Assembly: GCF_050003625.1 (NCBI RefSeq)
Contig: NC_134400.1
Coordinates: 44,130,557-44,194,556, forward strand
Reading direction: 5' to 3'
DNA length: 64,000 nt
Origin: Haematobia irritans
Taxonomy: Eukaryota; Arthropoda; Insecta; Diptera; Muscidae
In this document: positions 10,043 through 20,860 of the stretch, piece after piece
How positions within the stretch are numbered: the stretch's first letter is position 1
Layout: every line of letters starts with the position of its first letter
The notes under the pieces: generated by a model
Database searches by the model: none
What the model saw: only the letters and a program-made list of their open reading frames with translations
What the model was told of the DNA's origin: nothing
Position numbers and translations under genes: made by a program

Positions 10043-10976
10043 AAGGGTGATTTGTTAAGAGCTTGATAACTTTTAAAAAAAAAAAAAAACGCATAAACTT
10101 TGCAAAATCTCATCGGTTCTTTATTTGAAACGTTAGATTGGTCCATGACATTTACTTTTTGAAGATAATTTCATTTAAATGTTGACCGCGGCTGCGTCTT
10201 AGGTGGTCCATTCGGAAAGTCCAATTTTGGGCAACTTTTTCGAGCATTTCGGCCGGAATAGCCCGAATTTCTTCGGAAATGTTGTCTTCCAAAGCTGGAA
10301 TAGTTGCTGGCTTATTTCTGTAGACTTTAGACTTGACGTAGCCCCACAAAAAATAGTCTAAAGGCGTCAAATCGCATGATCTTGGTGGCCAACTTACCGG
10401 TCCATTTCTTGAGATGAATTGTTCTCCGAAGTTTTCCCTCAAAATGGCCATAGAATCGCGAGCTGTGTGGCATGTAGCGCCATCTTGTTGAAACCACATG
10501 TCAACCAAGTTCAGTTCTTCCATTTTTGGCAACAAAAAGTTTGTTAGCATCGAACGATAGCGATCGCATTCACCGTAACGTTGCGTCCAACAGCATCTTT
10601 GAAAAAATACGGTCCAATGATTCCACCAGCGTACAAACCACACCAAACAGTGCATTTTTCGGGATGCATGGGCAGTTCTTGAACGGCTTCTGGTTGCTCT
10701 TCACTCCAAATGCGGCAATTTTGCTTATTTACGTAGCCATTCAACCAGAAATGAGCCTCATCGCTGAACAAAATTTGTCGATAAACACATTTCGAACCGA
10801 ACACTGATTTTGGTAATAAAATTCAATGATTTGCAAGCGTTGCTCGTTAGTAAGTCTATTCATGATGAAATGTCAAAGCATACTGAGCATCTTTCTCTTT
10901 GACACCATGTCTGAAATCCCACGTGATCTGTCAAATACTAATGCATGAAAATCCTAACCTCAAAAGAATCACCCTT
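10043..10976 (-). mobile_element. DD41D (rosa-like) Tc1/mariner element, internally deleted
   Basis: A 934-bp element with AAGGGTGATT...AATCACCCTT ends and a TA duplication at 10041-10042 and 10977-10978. The flanks rejoin to ordinary family-A sequence (GGTGTTAG-TA-TATAACC), which confirms the insertion. The same element in opposite orientation is at 41375-42308. The coding content is described in the pseudogene entry. Confidence 0.85.
10152..10863 (-). pseudogene. DD41D transposase pseudogene
   Basis: The start MNRLTNEQRLQIIEFYY is visible from 10863, but the reading frame then jumps. The region that should encode the N-terminal helix-turn-helix domain is missing, and the catalytic domain resumes at VYRQILFSDEAHFWLNGY. 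A one-base loss near 10560 (AATGCGATCGC against AATGGCGATCGC in the plus copy) breaks the frame again before RYRSMLTNF. Catalytic residues still visible are the first D in FSDEAHF, the second in FQQDGATCH and the third in TPLDYFLWG. There are 41 residues between the last two, which is the spacing of the rosa/DD41D group known from tephritid flies. It cannot make active transposase. Confidence 0.85.
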
Positions 10977-11629
10977 TATATAACCGCTAACAATCAAGCA
11001 AACCGTGGCCCATATATTATATATACAGACCCAAATATAAAACGATCCCCAGATTTGGCTTGCGGTGCCTCTGGAAAGAGTAAATTTCATCCGATCCGGT
11101 TGAAATTTGGTACGTGGTGTTAGTATAGGGTCTCTAACAACCACGCAAAAATTGTTTCATATCGGTCCAGAATTATATATAGCCGCTATATAAATCAATT
11201 CCTTAGATTTAACTTTCGGAGCCTCTGGGACGAGCAAATTTCATCTGATCCGGCTGAAATTGGTGGTGTTATTAATGGCCTTTAACAACCATGCAAAAAT
11301 TTGATATATAATTATAAATAGGTCCCATATAAACCGATTTGGTGCAAATTTCATCCGATCCAATTGAAATTTAGCCCTCTAATAACCGTGCGAAAATTGT
11401 GTTCATATAATTCATATAATAATTCATAACTATTTGTAGTATCCTCTATATAAACTGATAAAGAATTTAATTGTTTTATGTAGGTAATTTAATCTACCTC
11501 CATATGGGTCAAGACAACCCAAGTAATTCGATTGTAGATGACAGTCTTTGGCAGAGCTTTCTACGCAATCCATGGTGTAGGGTACATAAGACTATTTTTG
11601 CGATAAAAATTTTTCATGTTTCCTGTGAA

Positions 11630-11683
11630 AAAATAACATGATGCTCTCCGAATATGTTTGGGGTTATCATATTTCTTCTCTGG
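11630..11683. mobile_element. Terminal fragment of the CAGAGAGGG MITE family
   Basis: AAAATAACATG, then GTTTGGGGTTATCATATT and TCTTCTCTG resemble the right inverted repeat of the complete MITE at 40841-41082. Only this end is present, directly beside the element at 11693. Confidence 0.5.
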
Positions 11684-11692
11684 CTGTATGCA

Positions 11693-12681
11693 GGGGGCTA
11701 ATCACGGCACTCGATATCGAATTCATAATCGTATCGAAAAAATTGTCGATACGATTAAAAGTTTGGATCACGGCATTCGATCGAAATTTGATGCAATTTC
11801 TCTAGCATTGCCAACAGCAAAAAACGAAGTAGAACAAGATGAAATGACAAAATTAAGTTAGCGACACAAAATAGAATGTAGAAAAACACATGTTTTTGAA
11901 GATTTCAAAGTAAAAAGTAAATTGTATTGCATTATATCTTATGGACCAATATTTTTACATTCCTCCGAATTCCTTCCTACTTGGAGGATGAGATGAATAT
12001 AAAATAATTCGGCGACAAATAAGGAATAAAAGGGCACATTGTTATTGGTGTAAGTACATGGGTTTGAAATGGTGTGCACTGTTAGAATGTCACCTTTTTG
12101 CAGGCTCAATGGACGATTTCGGCTGACGAAGGAGGCGAAATAGAAAATAATTTTTGGTGGCATGTCAACGTCAATTCTATCGCTTTACAATTGTCTACCG
12201 TCTTAAAGCATTTTTCCAGTGGAAGCCTTCATCATTCACTATTCTTACAAGGTGGTCCAGAAGCGTTATGTTGTCACGGAAAGGTACGGTAATTGGTTGA
12301 TCACAAATTCTTGGATACCGATCTAGCATATGCACTTTACATATGGTTCTCCGCCAAGCTAGGATGCTCGCTCCCGAACTCGACTATGACCAATTTTTGT
12401 TTAACATTTATTGGAGTTGCATTAGTCCTAAATATTCAAAATATGTTCATTATAACATATGTAAATTTACTACAAACTAGCAACAATTCGAGCTAAAACT
12501 AATATATTTACTATTCCTATATGGCGAAAACAATGTAAAAAACAAGTGAAAAATGTTTTACGATTGCAATTTACCAATCGAAAAAATTGTCGATCAAAAA
12601 AACTCGATATCGACTCGCGTGATCCGAAAAATTTAGATTTCGATCAAAAGTTCTCGATATCGAATGCCGTGATTAGCCCCC
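11693..12681. mobile_element. 989-bp TIR element, GGGGGCTAATCACGGCA ends
   Basis: The left end GGGGGCTAATCACGGCACTC and the right end (reverse complement GGGGGCTAATCACGGCATTC) match over about 29 bp with one difference, both continuing into GATATCGA. Subterminal TCGATATCGA/ATCGAAAA motifs are repeated inside both ends. Short ORFs within (11658-11861, 12098-12292, 11939-12163) show no domain I recognise. I found no clear target duplication, so the superfamily is unassigned. Confidence 0.65.
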
Positions 12682-12682
12682 A

Positions 12683-12800
12683 GTGCTGTGTCAGATTAGG
12701 GAGTTTTCCCCCGAAAACTGGGGAATTTTTCTCGTGATTGGGGATATATTTTTTTACTTTGGGGAATTGGGGATTTGGCTGGGGACAATGTCCTTCAATC
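12683..12800. mobile_element. Fragment with repeated GGGGA(A/T) phrases
   Basis: Opens AGTGCTGTGTCAGATTAGGG and then repeats GGGGAATT, GGGGATAT, GGGGATTT and GGGGACAATG. The same flavour of sequence (CCCTACA / AGGGAA repeats with a GTTGC start) makes up the element at 21475-22112, to which it may be distantly related. Confidence 0.3.
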
Positions 12801-13051
12801 ACATAGTATTAAATTTGTTATAGAAAGTGTAAAAGCAAAGTACAAATTTCAAGAAGGACCCACTTCCTTTATTACATGGGGTTATATATCTGTCCGGTCT
12901 TACACTGAAAAAACAGTGAACCAACCAGGAAGAAATCTTTTGGTTAGTTTTTGAAAATTTTGAATATTTTTAGAAAATTTTAACTAAACAGTATCACAAA
13001 TGCTGACATCACGCCGATATCACAAAAATAAGTAAATATTTTTCGACAAAT

Positions 13052-13267
13052 TCAAGAAAGAATTTCAATGCTTGTACGACCACGTTTAAATTCAGCAACC
13101 CAATTGTTTACTGTTGCATATGAAGGAGCACTTTCACCTAACACATTCACCATATCATTATGAATTTCTTGTCCCGATAAACCTTTTTTATGTAAATATT
13201 TAATGACAGCACGCATTTCTAATTTTTCCATTGTTAAAAAAGTTGCGGATGCGTCTTTTTTTAACAT
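13052..13267 (-). pseudogene. Mariner transposase N-terminal fragment
   Basis: The 71-residue reading frame contains MEKLEMRAVIKYLHKKGLSG and APSYATVNNWVAEFKRGRTS. This is the first helix-turn-helix of mariner transposases of the irritans/mellifera type. It stops shortly after, with no linker, second HTH or DDD catalytic core nearby. The upstream minus-strand sequence (13270-13310) could be mariner 5' leader. It differs from the Himar1-like copy at 43342 and represents another mariner lineage. Confidence 0.7.
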
Positions 13268-14430
13268 CTGTTTCTATATAAAGGAGTTGCCAGATCGAAA
13301 CAAAAGTTAACATATGTTCATAACAGAGATGGAAGTTTCCAAAACACTTTTCTGTTTATACCGCGCTTTTTGTGCTAGGCTAAGAAGTTTCCGAAATGCC
13401 CTCGTATATTCTGGGTCGTGGTAAAGTTCCGAGTCGGTCTAAGTATGTCCGTCCGTCTGTTGAAATCACACTAACTTCCGAACGAAACAAGTTATCGACT
13501 TGCAACTATTGATGTAGGTCGGATGGTATTGCAAATGGGCCAAATTTGACCACTTCTACGTATAGCCCTCATATAAACCGATTCCTATATTTGGTTTGCG
13601 GAGCCTCATAGAGAAGCAAATTTCATCGGATCCGGTTGAAATTTGGTACGTGGTGTTAGTATATGGTCTCTAAAAACCATGCAAAAATTGGTCCATATCG
13701 GTCCATAATTATATATAGCCCCCATATAAACCGAAACCTAGTTTTGACCTCCGGAGCCTTTTGGAGGAGCAAAATTAATTCATCCGATTCGCTTGAAACT
13801 TGGTACGTGATGTTAGTATATGGTATCTAACAACCATACAAAAATTGCTTCATATCGGTCCATAATTATATATAGCCCTCATATAAACCGATCCCCAGAT
13901 TTGATCTCCGCATCCTCTTGGAGCAAAATTCATTATATATAGCCGATCCCCAAATACAAAAAATTGCCCCATATTGGTTGCCACTCGAGCCAAAAATAAT
14001 CTCTCAAAATTTTATTTCTATAGAAAATTTTGTCAAAATTTTATTTCTAAACAATTTTTGCCATCATTTTATTTCTATAGAAAATTTTGTCAAAATTTTA
14101 TTTCTATAGAAAACTTTGTCGAAATTTTATTGCTATAGAAAATTTTGTCAAAATTTTATTTCTATTGAAAATTTTGTCAAAATTTTATTTCTATTGAAAA
14201 GTTTGTCAAAATTTTATTTCTATTGAAAAGTTTGTCAAACTGAATTATATATACGTATTTAATCGGCCTTTTTTTAGTTTAATATATACTACGTATGGAC
14301 TACCTTCCAATTTAGAAGACGGTGTTAGGAAGTTTTAAGATACCTTGCCATCGGCAAGTGTTACCGCAACCCAACGATTGTGGATGACAGTCTTTTGTAG
14401 AAGTTTCTACGCAATCCATGATGGAGGTTA

Positions 14431-15715
14431 AAGGGTGATACGGTCAAAATTTGGTCAAGGGAAAACGCGTGTAAATCGGTGAAATCGTTTATTTAAAAAA
14501 TCAAATTAAATTTCTTTTTCAAGTTCAATTAGTATAAAATTCAGGAAAAATATTCAGTTAGGCTTTCGCTTTTCCAAATCCGAATTGCCGGGCCTCACGC
14601 TTGACACCTGCCATCAGATTTTGTACAGCCACCTTGTCCACCTTCTTCGCCGCAGAAAGCCAGTTTGCCTTGAACTGCTGCTCGTCCTTAGCAGTTTTTT
14701 GGTCTTCTTTAGGTTCCGCTTGACAATAGCCCAGTATTTCTCAATTGGGCTGAGCCCTGGCGTGTTGGGAGGGTTCTTGTCCTTGGGAACCACATGCACG
14801 TTGTTGGCGGCGTACCACTCCATGGCCTTTTTACCGTAATGGCAAGATGCCAAATCCGGCCAAAACAGTACGGAACAACCGTGTTTCTTCAGGAAAGGCA
14901 GCAGACGTTTATCTCACGTAAATTTCTTGGTTGACAGTCCCGGAAGCTATGAAAATGCTGCTTTTCAAGCCACAGGTACAGATGGCTTGCCAAACCAGAT
15001 ATTTCTTTGCGAACTTTGACAGTTTTATGTGCTTGAAAATATCTGCTACCTTTCCCCTTCCTTTTGCCGTATAAAACTCCTGTCCCGGAAGCTAATTGTA
15101 GTCGGCTTTGACGTAGGTTTCGTCGTCCATTACCACGTAGTCAAACTTCGTCAGCATCGTCGTATACAGCCTCCGGGATCGTGCTTTGGCCGTCGTATTT
15201 TGTTTATCATCGCGATTTGGAGTCACTACCTTCTTGTAAGTCGATAGTCCGGCTCGTTTTTGGCTCGATGCACGGTTGTAGACGATACACCCAGCTTATT
15301 TGCGGCATCTCGGAGAGAGAGGTTAGGGTTTCGCTTGAAACTACCGGCAACTCTCTTTGTCGTCTCAGCGGCTTCCGGTTTTCGATTTCCCCCCGATCCA
15401 GACTTCCTGGCTGTCGACAAACGTTCCCCAAACACTTTAATTACATTTGTAACGGTTGATATGGCAACTTTTAGCGATTTTGCCAGCTTTGCATGCGAGT
15501 AGCTCGGATTTTCGCGATGCGCGAGCAAAATTTTGATACGTTGCTTTTCTTGCGTGGGCGGCATTTTGACAACTGAAGAGTGAATTCCAAAATCAAAATA
15601 GGAGCAACATTCTACACACACACCTTCAAAATGAGGGGTGTTCAGGTTTTTTAAATGCAAAATTGAAAGAAATACGTCAAGTTTATATTGACCAAATTTT
15701 GACCGTATCACCCTT
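14431..15715 (-). mobile_element. DD37E Tc1/mariner-superfamily element
   Basis: A 1285-bp element with inverted ends AAGGGTGATACGGTCAAAAT (about 28 bp in all) and a TA duplication at 14429-14430 and 15716-15717. The flanks rejoin into uninterrupted family-A sequence. Encoded transposase remains are described separately. Confidence 0.85.
14558..15564 (-). pseudogene. DD37E transposase pseudogene
   Basis: It starts MPPTQEKQRIKILLAHRENP at 15564 and keeps a clean N-terminal region with two helix-turn-helix segments (HAKLAKSLKVAISTVTNVIK and SLRDAANKLGVSSTTVHRAK). After RLTRR near 15226 the frame is lost. A stop follows VNQEIYVR near 14920, where a short deletion shifts frame. The catalytic tail is readable as LFWPDLASCHYGKK to GLSPIEKYW, with 37 residues between D and E. 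That spacing defines the DD37E group of Diptera. The last residues GVKREARQFGFGKAKA end at the TAA at 14558, again in another frame. It is inactive. Confidence 0.8.
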
Positions 15716-16699
15716 TACATAAGCTTCGGCCTGGTAAGATCATACGGACGTATATACTTGTTTTACATCTACTGCTCAAGTGACAGCTGATGATTCGAAA
15801 GACAGTGATGGTGAATTGATTTGTATTTTGTTAGTTGAAAATGGGAAAAATTAAAATATATGCGTTGAGTAATTAAGATTCCGCGAATTTTGGTAAATTT
15901 TGTGAAACATTCGGTACAAAAAATAAGGCACATTTCAGGCGAATCATGGTCATTTTCCAAGCATATATGGGGCACAACTTACCACGAAGGAGTTCTATCA
16001 CTTTTATTTTGGAATATCGTTAAAAATAGCCTTTACACAGCTAATTTGCTATTAGCTACGACTTTATAAAATATGCCTTCGAACTATTTAATCAAATATA
16101 AATTTATAACTAAAAATTGGCCAAAAAGGAGCCCTTGGACCAGTAAGGACCATGGCGAGATATACAAATCCCATTGGATTTCTTAGGCGAAACCCCTTAT
16201 TCATAAGAAAATTTAATCAACCAACTCTGATAACCTTTTTCCAAGCATGACCTGACCCGAAATGCAGATGGTTTAGTGTTTGTTACTTAAAACATCTGGA
16301 ACTTAGTACCGAACAAACATTATGTAATCACTAGTGTTTATTATAGGCTTAAATACAAATGAAAGCTGTGGCAAGTTGTCTTGAATGTTGTAAAGGACAT
16401 CAACGCAAAACCTATAACCGAATCCTTGAAATCCATATTATCTTACTGAGATGGCTGTACTGTTTAATATTCATCTGTAAAAATGTGTTACTGCCTTTTT
16501 AGGAATTTATCCTTCAGGTCTTATTTTTGGAAATGAAAACGAAGTCCTTACCTCCCAATAACACCCTATGTTAAATGGAAAGGAAAATGAAAGGTGTTAA
16601 GAAGGTCTTCAGCATGGCTAAGAAGGCCTGAAATAACGCATTACATGCCATTAATTTTCTCGATAGGGGCTTACATAGACTATTAGGTTCATTTTCATG

Positions 16700-16800
16700 G
16701 CACAAATGGTGAAATTCTCCATTATCAATGAGTGCTGGCCAATGTTGAGCTCAATGGCAAGGGATCTCCTTTTTATAGCCATGTCCTGGCCAAACTACCG
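16700..16800 (+). mobile_element. SINE-body fragment
   Basis: GAGTGCTGGCCAATGTTGAG, GCTCAATGGCAAGGGATCTC and CTTTTTATAGCC align with the body of the SINE-like element at 52255-52542. The tRNA-like head is absent. The rest of 15762-16699 and 16801-17144 is AT-rich unique DNA in which I see no gene. The TTTATTT near 16970 could serve as the poly(A) signal of gene 1 on the minus strand. Confidence 0.5.
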
Positions 16801-17144
16801 CTTGAAAATCACATTCCTAGAGAAGACATAACACCCCCACATACCAATGATTATATGTATGTATCTGTTCAGATATATTCTCTATATTTTCACAATTACG
16901 ACCAAAAAATCCAAGCTTCAGCATTGCATAACTATTAAAGAATTGCCACAACAATTATTGAATTTTTAAGATTTATTTAAAGATATTTCTTCAATAATTT
17001 TAACGTATTTGTAAAATTAAAGTAAATAAAAATAAACTGCATGTCAATAACCAAAAAAAAAAACACACATTCATTTGCAATTTCAAAAGAAAAATATATG
17101 TATAGTCCATTTTAGTCCTTCGGAAATTATTTCATTGGTAGACA

Positions 17145-19096
17145 CTATCTACCTTTTCCTGCCTTTCGTCCCCTTTTCGGTCTGTTTTGACTTTCTTTGT
17201 TAATTTTTGTATAGAAATTCTTATTTTTTTCTTGGGGATGAGAAATGCGTCGATGTTTACATACACTATTCAATTTTCTAAAAGTCAATGGACAAAAGAC
17301 ACATGCATAAAGATCCCTTTTCTCATGTGAGGCCATGTGTTCCATTAGATCACGAGTTCGTCTAAAGCGTCGACCACATTGGGGGCAATTGTGTTTAGGA
17401 GCTTCCTGATGTTTATACCACATATGATAGCTATGGGCTGGTTTGGTATAGCTAATTTTGCCACATTCGTTACAGGTATAATTGTCAGATTCATTATAGT
17501 CACCGCCATTCGAATCTTGTGGGTTGGGTTGGGACGATGTTGTTGTCCCATAGGAATTATTTGAGTTGTCACAGTGCTGTAGATAGGTTTCCTTGGAGCC
17601 ATCTAAATTGTAAAGATGTAGACTACTGGAAGGAGATGGCTCATAGGGATTGTTAATGGAATCCGTTGCTTCCCACAAGGAGCCGATCTCAGATTTGACA
17701 ACAGCAGATAGGCCAGGCTTAACGCTTTGAGTCTCATCTATTTCGGTTATATGGAATAATTTCAAAGGGGTATCGCCCATATCAGAGGTTCCAACATTTG
17801 ATGGCATTGCCAATTCCATATTCGATTGCGATTGCTGTAGCATAGTCCCATCTTCAATTTTTACTTGAGTATTAGGAATGATAGATCTGTCACATTGATC
17901 CGAAGCTTCCATGTCGGGACATATAAAATTCCCGGACATTTCATCAAAGGATCTTTGATCTTCTGAGTTGACTGTAGTAGAATTGGGACAAGTTGCGGTA
18001 ACTCCTCTCAGCATTCTGTTCAATTCTTTCTCTTTTGTCTGCACCTCCAGGTAGTATTTGCGTCGTCTCAATTTTCTGATTTCCTTGGGCGTCAAACCTT
18101 TCTCCTCTTCATTTTCCAATTCTGATGGTGGTTGGACATTATGCAAACTCCTATAATGCAAGATCATGCCTCCCTTAGTCTTTGATCTTTTGTCACACAG
18201 TTTACAAGCATATTTCATAACTTGAGTATCTGGATGCCTAGAGGCCGTATGTCTACGCAAGCTTTTCTTCGTATCATAGACCTTGGTACAATAGTTGCAT
18301 TTGTAAGTGTTGGGATCTTTGTGACGCAGCATGTGCTCCTTTATATGGACACGTTTGGTTAGCTTTCGAGAACAGCATAGAATATGAAATTCCTCATTGG
18401 GATGTTTCTCGGAGAAATGCGATTCCAGCGGAGACAATTTGAAAAAGGTATCCGAGCATAGGGGACATTTTATAATGGGCATAACCATGGCCAAAATATC
18501 ATTGATTTTTTGGTATTGTCTTTTATTTCGGCCGTAGCCATTATCCTTGTCCAGCAAATCTGAAGACACACTGTGTTGATTATTTTCCCAGGACACTTCA
18601 GCTTCATCTGAACTGCAATCACTATCCTCCTCTTCGCCTATATCAATTATTTCCAATTTGGGTTGACTTAGATCGTTTTTATCATTTCCCGGCTCTTTTA
18701 TTTCCTCTTTAATTGAAACATTTGTTTGAAGTTGAACGACCACATCACTTTCTCCCTCCTTGAGTTTCAATTGGGCCTTTTGTATTGATTCTCGGAATTT
18801 ATCATAATCCCAAAGGTGTTGCCAACATTGCATACACATAACCGTTAGATGTCTAGCTTCGAGCAGGTTCAACGTCTGAAATGTTCCAAACAAAATGATG
18901 ACATGTTGCACTTCCATTCAGTCCCAAATGGGTGAGATGGGCCATTAGTATGGGTCTATGGACTTACCGTTGGATGCAAATAATTGCAGATGAGATCATA
19001 TAATTCATTGGTCCGACCACTTTCATCATAAAGACTTTTGCTATCGTTGCATTTGTCAATGCATATGCGGCATATTTTTCCCGATTCCCGGCTCAT
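17145..19096 (-). CDS. ZAD-C2H2 zinc-finger transcription factor (gene 1)
   Basis: Two exons: 18968-19096 (43 codons, MSRESGKICRICIDKCN to NYLHPT) and 17145-18875 (576 codons plus stop), joined across a 92-bp GT-AG intron (GTAAGT donor, TTTCAG acceptor) in phase 0. The product is about 619 residues. ZAD at about 8-80: CRIC, then VMCMQCWQHL supplies the second cysteine pair. An acidic Ser-rich linker follows (EEEDSDCSSDEAEVSWE). C2H2 fingers are CPLCSDTF, an atypical adjacent-cysteine one (ILCCSRKLT), CNYCTKVY, CKLCDKRS, then after a long linker CNECGKIS, CPQCGRRF and CVFCPLTF. The tail is basic (RPKRGRKAGKGR), probably a nuclear signal. It is expected to be a nuclear sequence-specific DNA-binding protein dimerising through ZAD; its targets are unknown. 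The ATG at 19096 is chosen because it sits just before the first ZAD cysteines. Confidence 0.9.
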
Positions 19097-19440
19097 AGTT
19101 TTTGAACTTCACAAGAAAAAGAAGAAGGAGGAATAGCAAAAAAAAACAATATTTGAAAGAATCATTTGGTTAAATTTTTCTAGGCATCGTTTAGGTTTAT
19201 AGAAGATATAAGGATAATGAGAGACACTTAGCACCCGATTCACGATCTTCAAAAAAAGGTAACCAAAAACGCTTTCATAATTATTGAATGAATAAACAGA
19301 AAAATCTTAATAAAGACGGAAATTTTTGAAAATTTGAAAATTTATTTGTTGAAACGATTTTGCAATAAATCGCTGTTATAAAATCCGTTTTTTTTAAAAT
19401 TGATTTATTGAAAATCGACTAGTTGACAAAATCTATTATT

Positions 19441-19850
19441 TTTATACCACCAACATAGGATGGTGGAGGTATAACATCTGAACGAAGCAAGATATCGGCT
19501 GAAATTTTACCCCAAGTTATTGTCATTCATGTAGGTCGGATGGTATTCCAAATGGGACATATCAGACCACTTTTACGCATATTTGCCTTAGGGAGCCTCC
19601 TGGAAAAACAAATTTCATCCAATCCGGTTGAAAATCGGTAGCTGATATATATCCTCTAAAAATCTTGCAAAACATTGTCCATATCGGTATATATAGTCCT
19701 CATATAAACTGATCCCCAGATTTGCCTTACCGAGCCTCTTGGAAGAGCAAATTTTATACAATCTGGTTGAAATTCGCTACGTTATGTTAGTATATGCAAA
19801 AATTAGTCGATATCGGTCCATAATTATATATAGCTCCAAAACTGGCACCG
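19441..19850 (-). mobile_element. Helentron-like repeat, family A, minus fragment
   Basis: TTATACCACC...GGTGGAGGTATAA at 19441 is the terminal hairpin, followed by TGTAGGTCGGATGGTATT and two diverged modules with TATATAGTCCTCATATAAAC-type phrases. It stops at about 19850, where AACCGGTTTCAG/CCGAGACCGG repeats begin (19850-19960, unclassified). The block 19097-19440 shows only the gene-1 upstream region and TCGATTTA-type repeats. Confidence 0.55.
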
Positions 19851-20411
19851 GATAACCGATTAACCGGTTTCAGTTACAGAAACCGAGACCGGATAATGAA
19901 AAAATTGGCATTTTCGGTTAATCGTGAAAACCGGGTTTTGACCATCGCGAAAAATGGAGATTAATTGAAAAATGAAATTTTGTTTTTTTGAAATATACTT
20001 CGTATTCGTTTAAAGTATATAAAATTCTACATCAGTTCTGAAAATTTCAAAGTCATATGTTGTTTACTTCCCAGCAAAAAAAAATTTGAAGTTGTTCCAC
20101 AAACATTTCTTTTAAAGCCCATCCCAGAATCCCCTATCGATTTTTTTCAACTTCCGATGCAGTCCTTTTGGACAAGTCCTCAAACATTTCTTCTAAAGCG
20201 CATCATGGGATCCCCCAATGATTTTTTTCCACTCCCGATGCAGTCCTTTTGGACAAGTCCTCAAACATTTCTTCTAAGGCGCATCTTGGGATCCCCCAAT
20301 GCTTTTTTTCTACTTCCGCTGCAGTCCTTGTGGACAATTTAACAATTAAATTTTGCAAAAAAAATAGAAAATTAATAAAAAAGTAAACAAATAATAATAA
20401 ACAAAAAATAA

Positions 20412-20475
20412 ATTGCATCCCCGCTGGGATTTGAACCTATGCCGTTTGACCTTTTCGCTTCCATGGAAGTTCTTT
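20412..20475 (-). other. tRNA-like module (box B)
   Basis: The minus strand contains GGTTCAAATCCCAGCGGGGA, a perfect B-box and T-arm-like sequence. The upstream half has no convincing A box. It is part of the 20070-21145 element. Confidence 0.4.
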
Positions 20476-20636
20476 TGAGAAGGTTTTGCAAATTACGAGA
20501 ATTTGTAATTTGTTAGTTGATTTTTAATAGCAAAAAATATATTTATACGAAAATATATGCCGAAAATAAAAAATAAAAACGATGCATAACATAAAAAAAT
20601 ATTTTTTTAGAAAAATATTTGATAAAAAAATTGCCG

Positions 20637-20700
20637 CTGGTGAGATTTGAACCTGCGTATCTTATTTTTTCGTTCATACTAATAAAGAACATCTCGAGAA
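20637..20700 (-). other. tRNA-like module (box B)
   Basis: The minus strand contains GCAGGTTCAAATCTCACCAG, again B-box-like with complementary flanks, preceded by an AT-rich stretch. It is the second such module in this element. Confidence 0.4.
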
Positions 20701-20784
20701 GCAATTAGAATGTTATTCCTTGGTGTCGTATTACGATCATATCACAAACATTTGAATTAACCTTTCGATGCTTTATGTTCAATG

Positions 20785-20860
20785 GCGTTTGTGGCTGAGT
20801 GTGCTAATACGTTCTGTTATGGTGCCATCAAACCCAGGTTCAACCCCTGGACGGAGCGAA
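20785..20860 (+). other. tRNA-like module with intact T-arm
   Basis: GTGGCTGAGTGTGCTAATAC resembles an A box with D-arm, and CCAGG-TTCAACC-CCTGG forms a proper 5-bp T-stem with a 7-base loop. The acceptor ends do not pair well, so this is not called as a tRNA gene. It is the best preserved of the three modules in the element. Confidence 0.5.

Larger units (their letters stand above)
9853..11592 (-). mobile_element. Helentron-like repeat, family A, minus copy
   Basis: On the minus strand it runs from GTACCCTACACCATGGATTGCG near 11592, through ~170-bp modules with GATCGG(A)TGAAATTTGC and TATATGGGGGCTATA-type phrases, to a shortened tail (GACGGACGGACATA then GGTAGAGGGTATAAAAA) near 9853. It is split by the DD41D element at 10043-10976. 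The distal 5' end with CAAGTATATACGGC is missing. Confidence 0.6.
13385..15761 (-). mobile_element. Helentron-like repeat, family A, minus copy
   Basis: The minus strand begins CAAGTATATACGTCCGTATG near 15761, continues through AGGCCGAAGCTTATG, the 29-bp minisatellite (about 14000-14245, here as its complement) and three ~170-bp modules, and reaches the GACGGACGGACATACTTAGA tail by about 13385. The terminal hairpin is lost. The DD37E element at 14431-15715 interrupts it exactly at a TA between GGAGG and CATAAGC. Confidence 0.65.

Noticed and set aside
12098..12292. 64-codon ORF in the 11693-12681 element as a transposase
   Set aside because: No DDE, HTH or zinc-finger motif is visible and it is too short. 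It is left unassigned.
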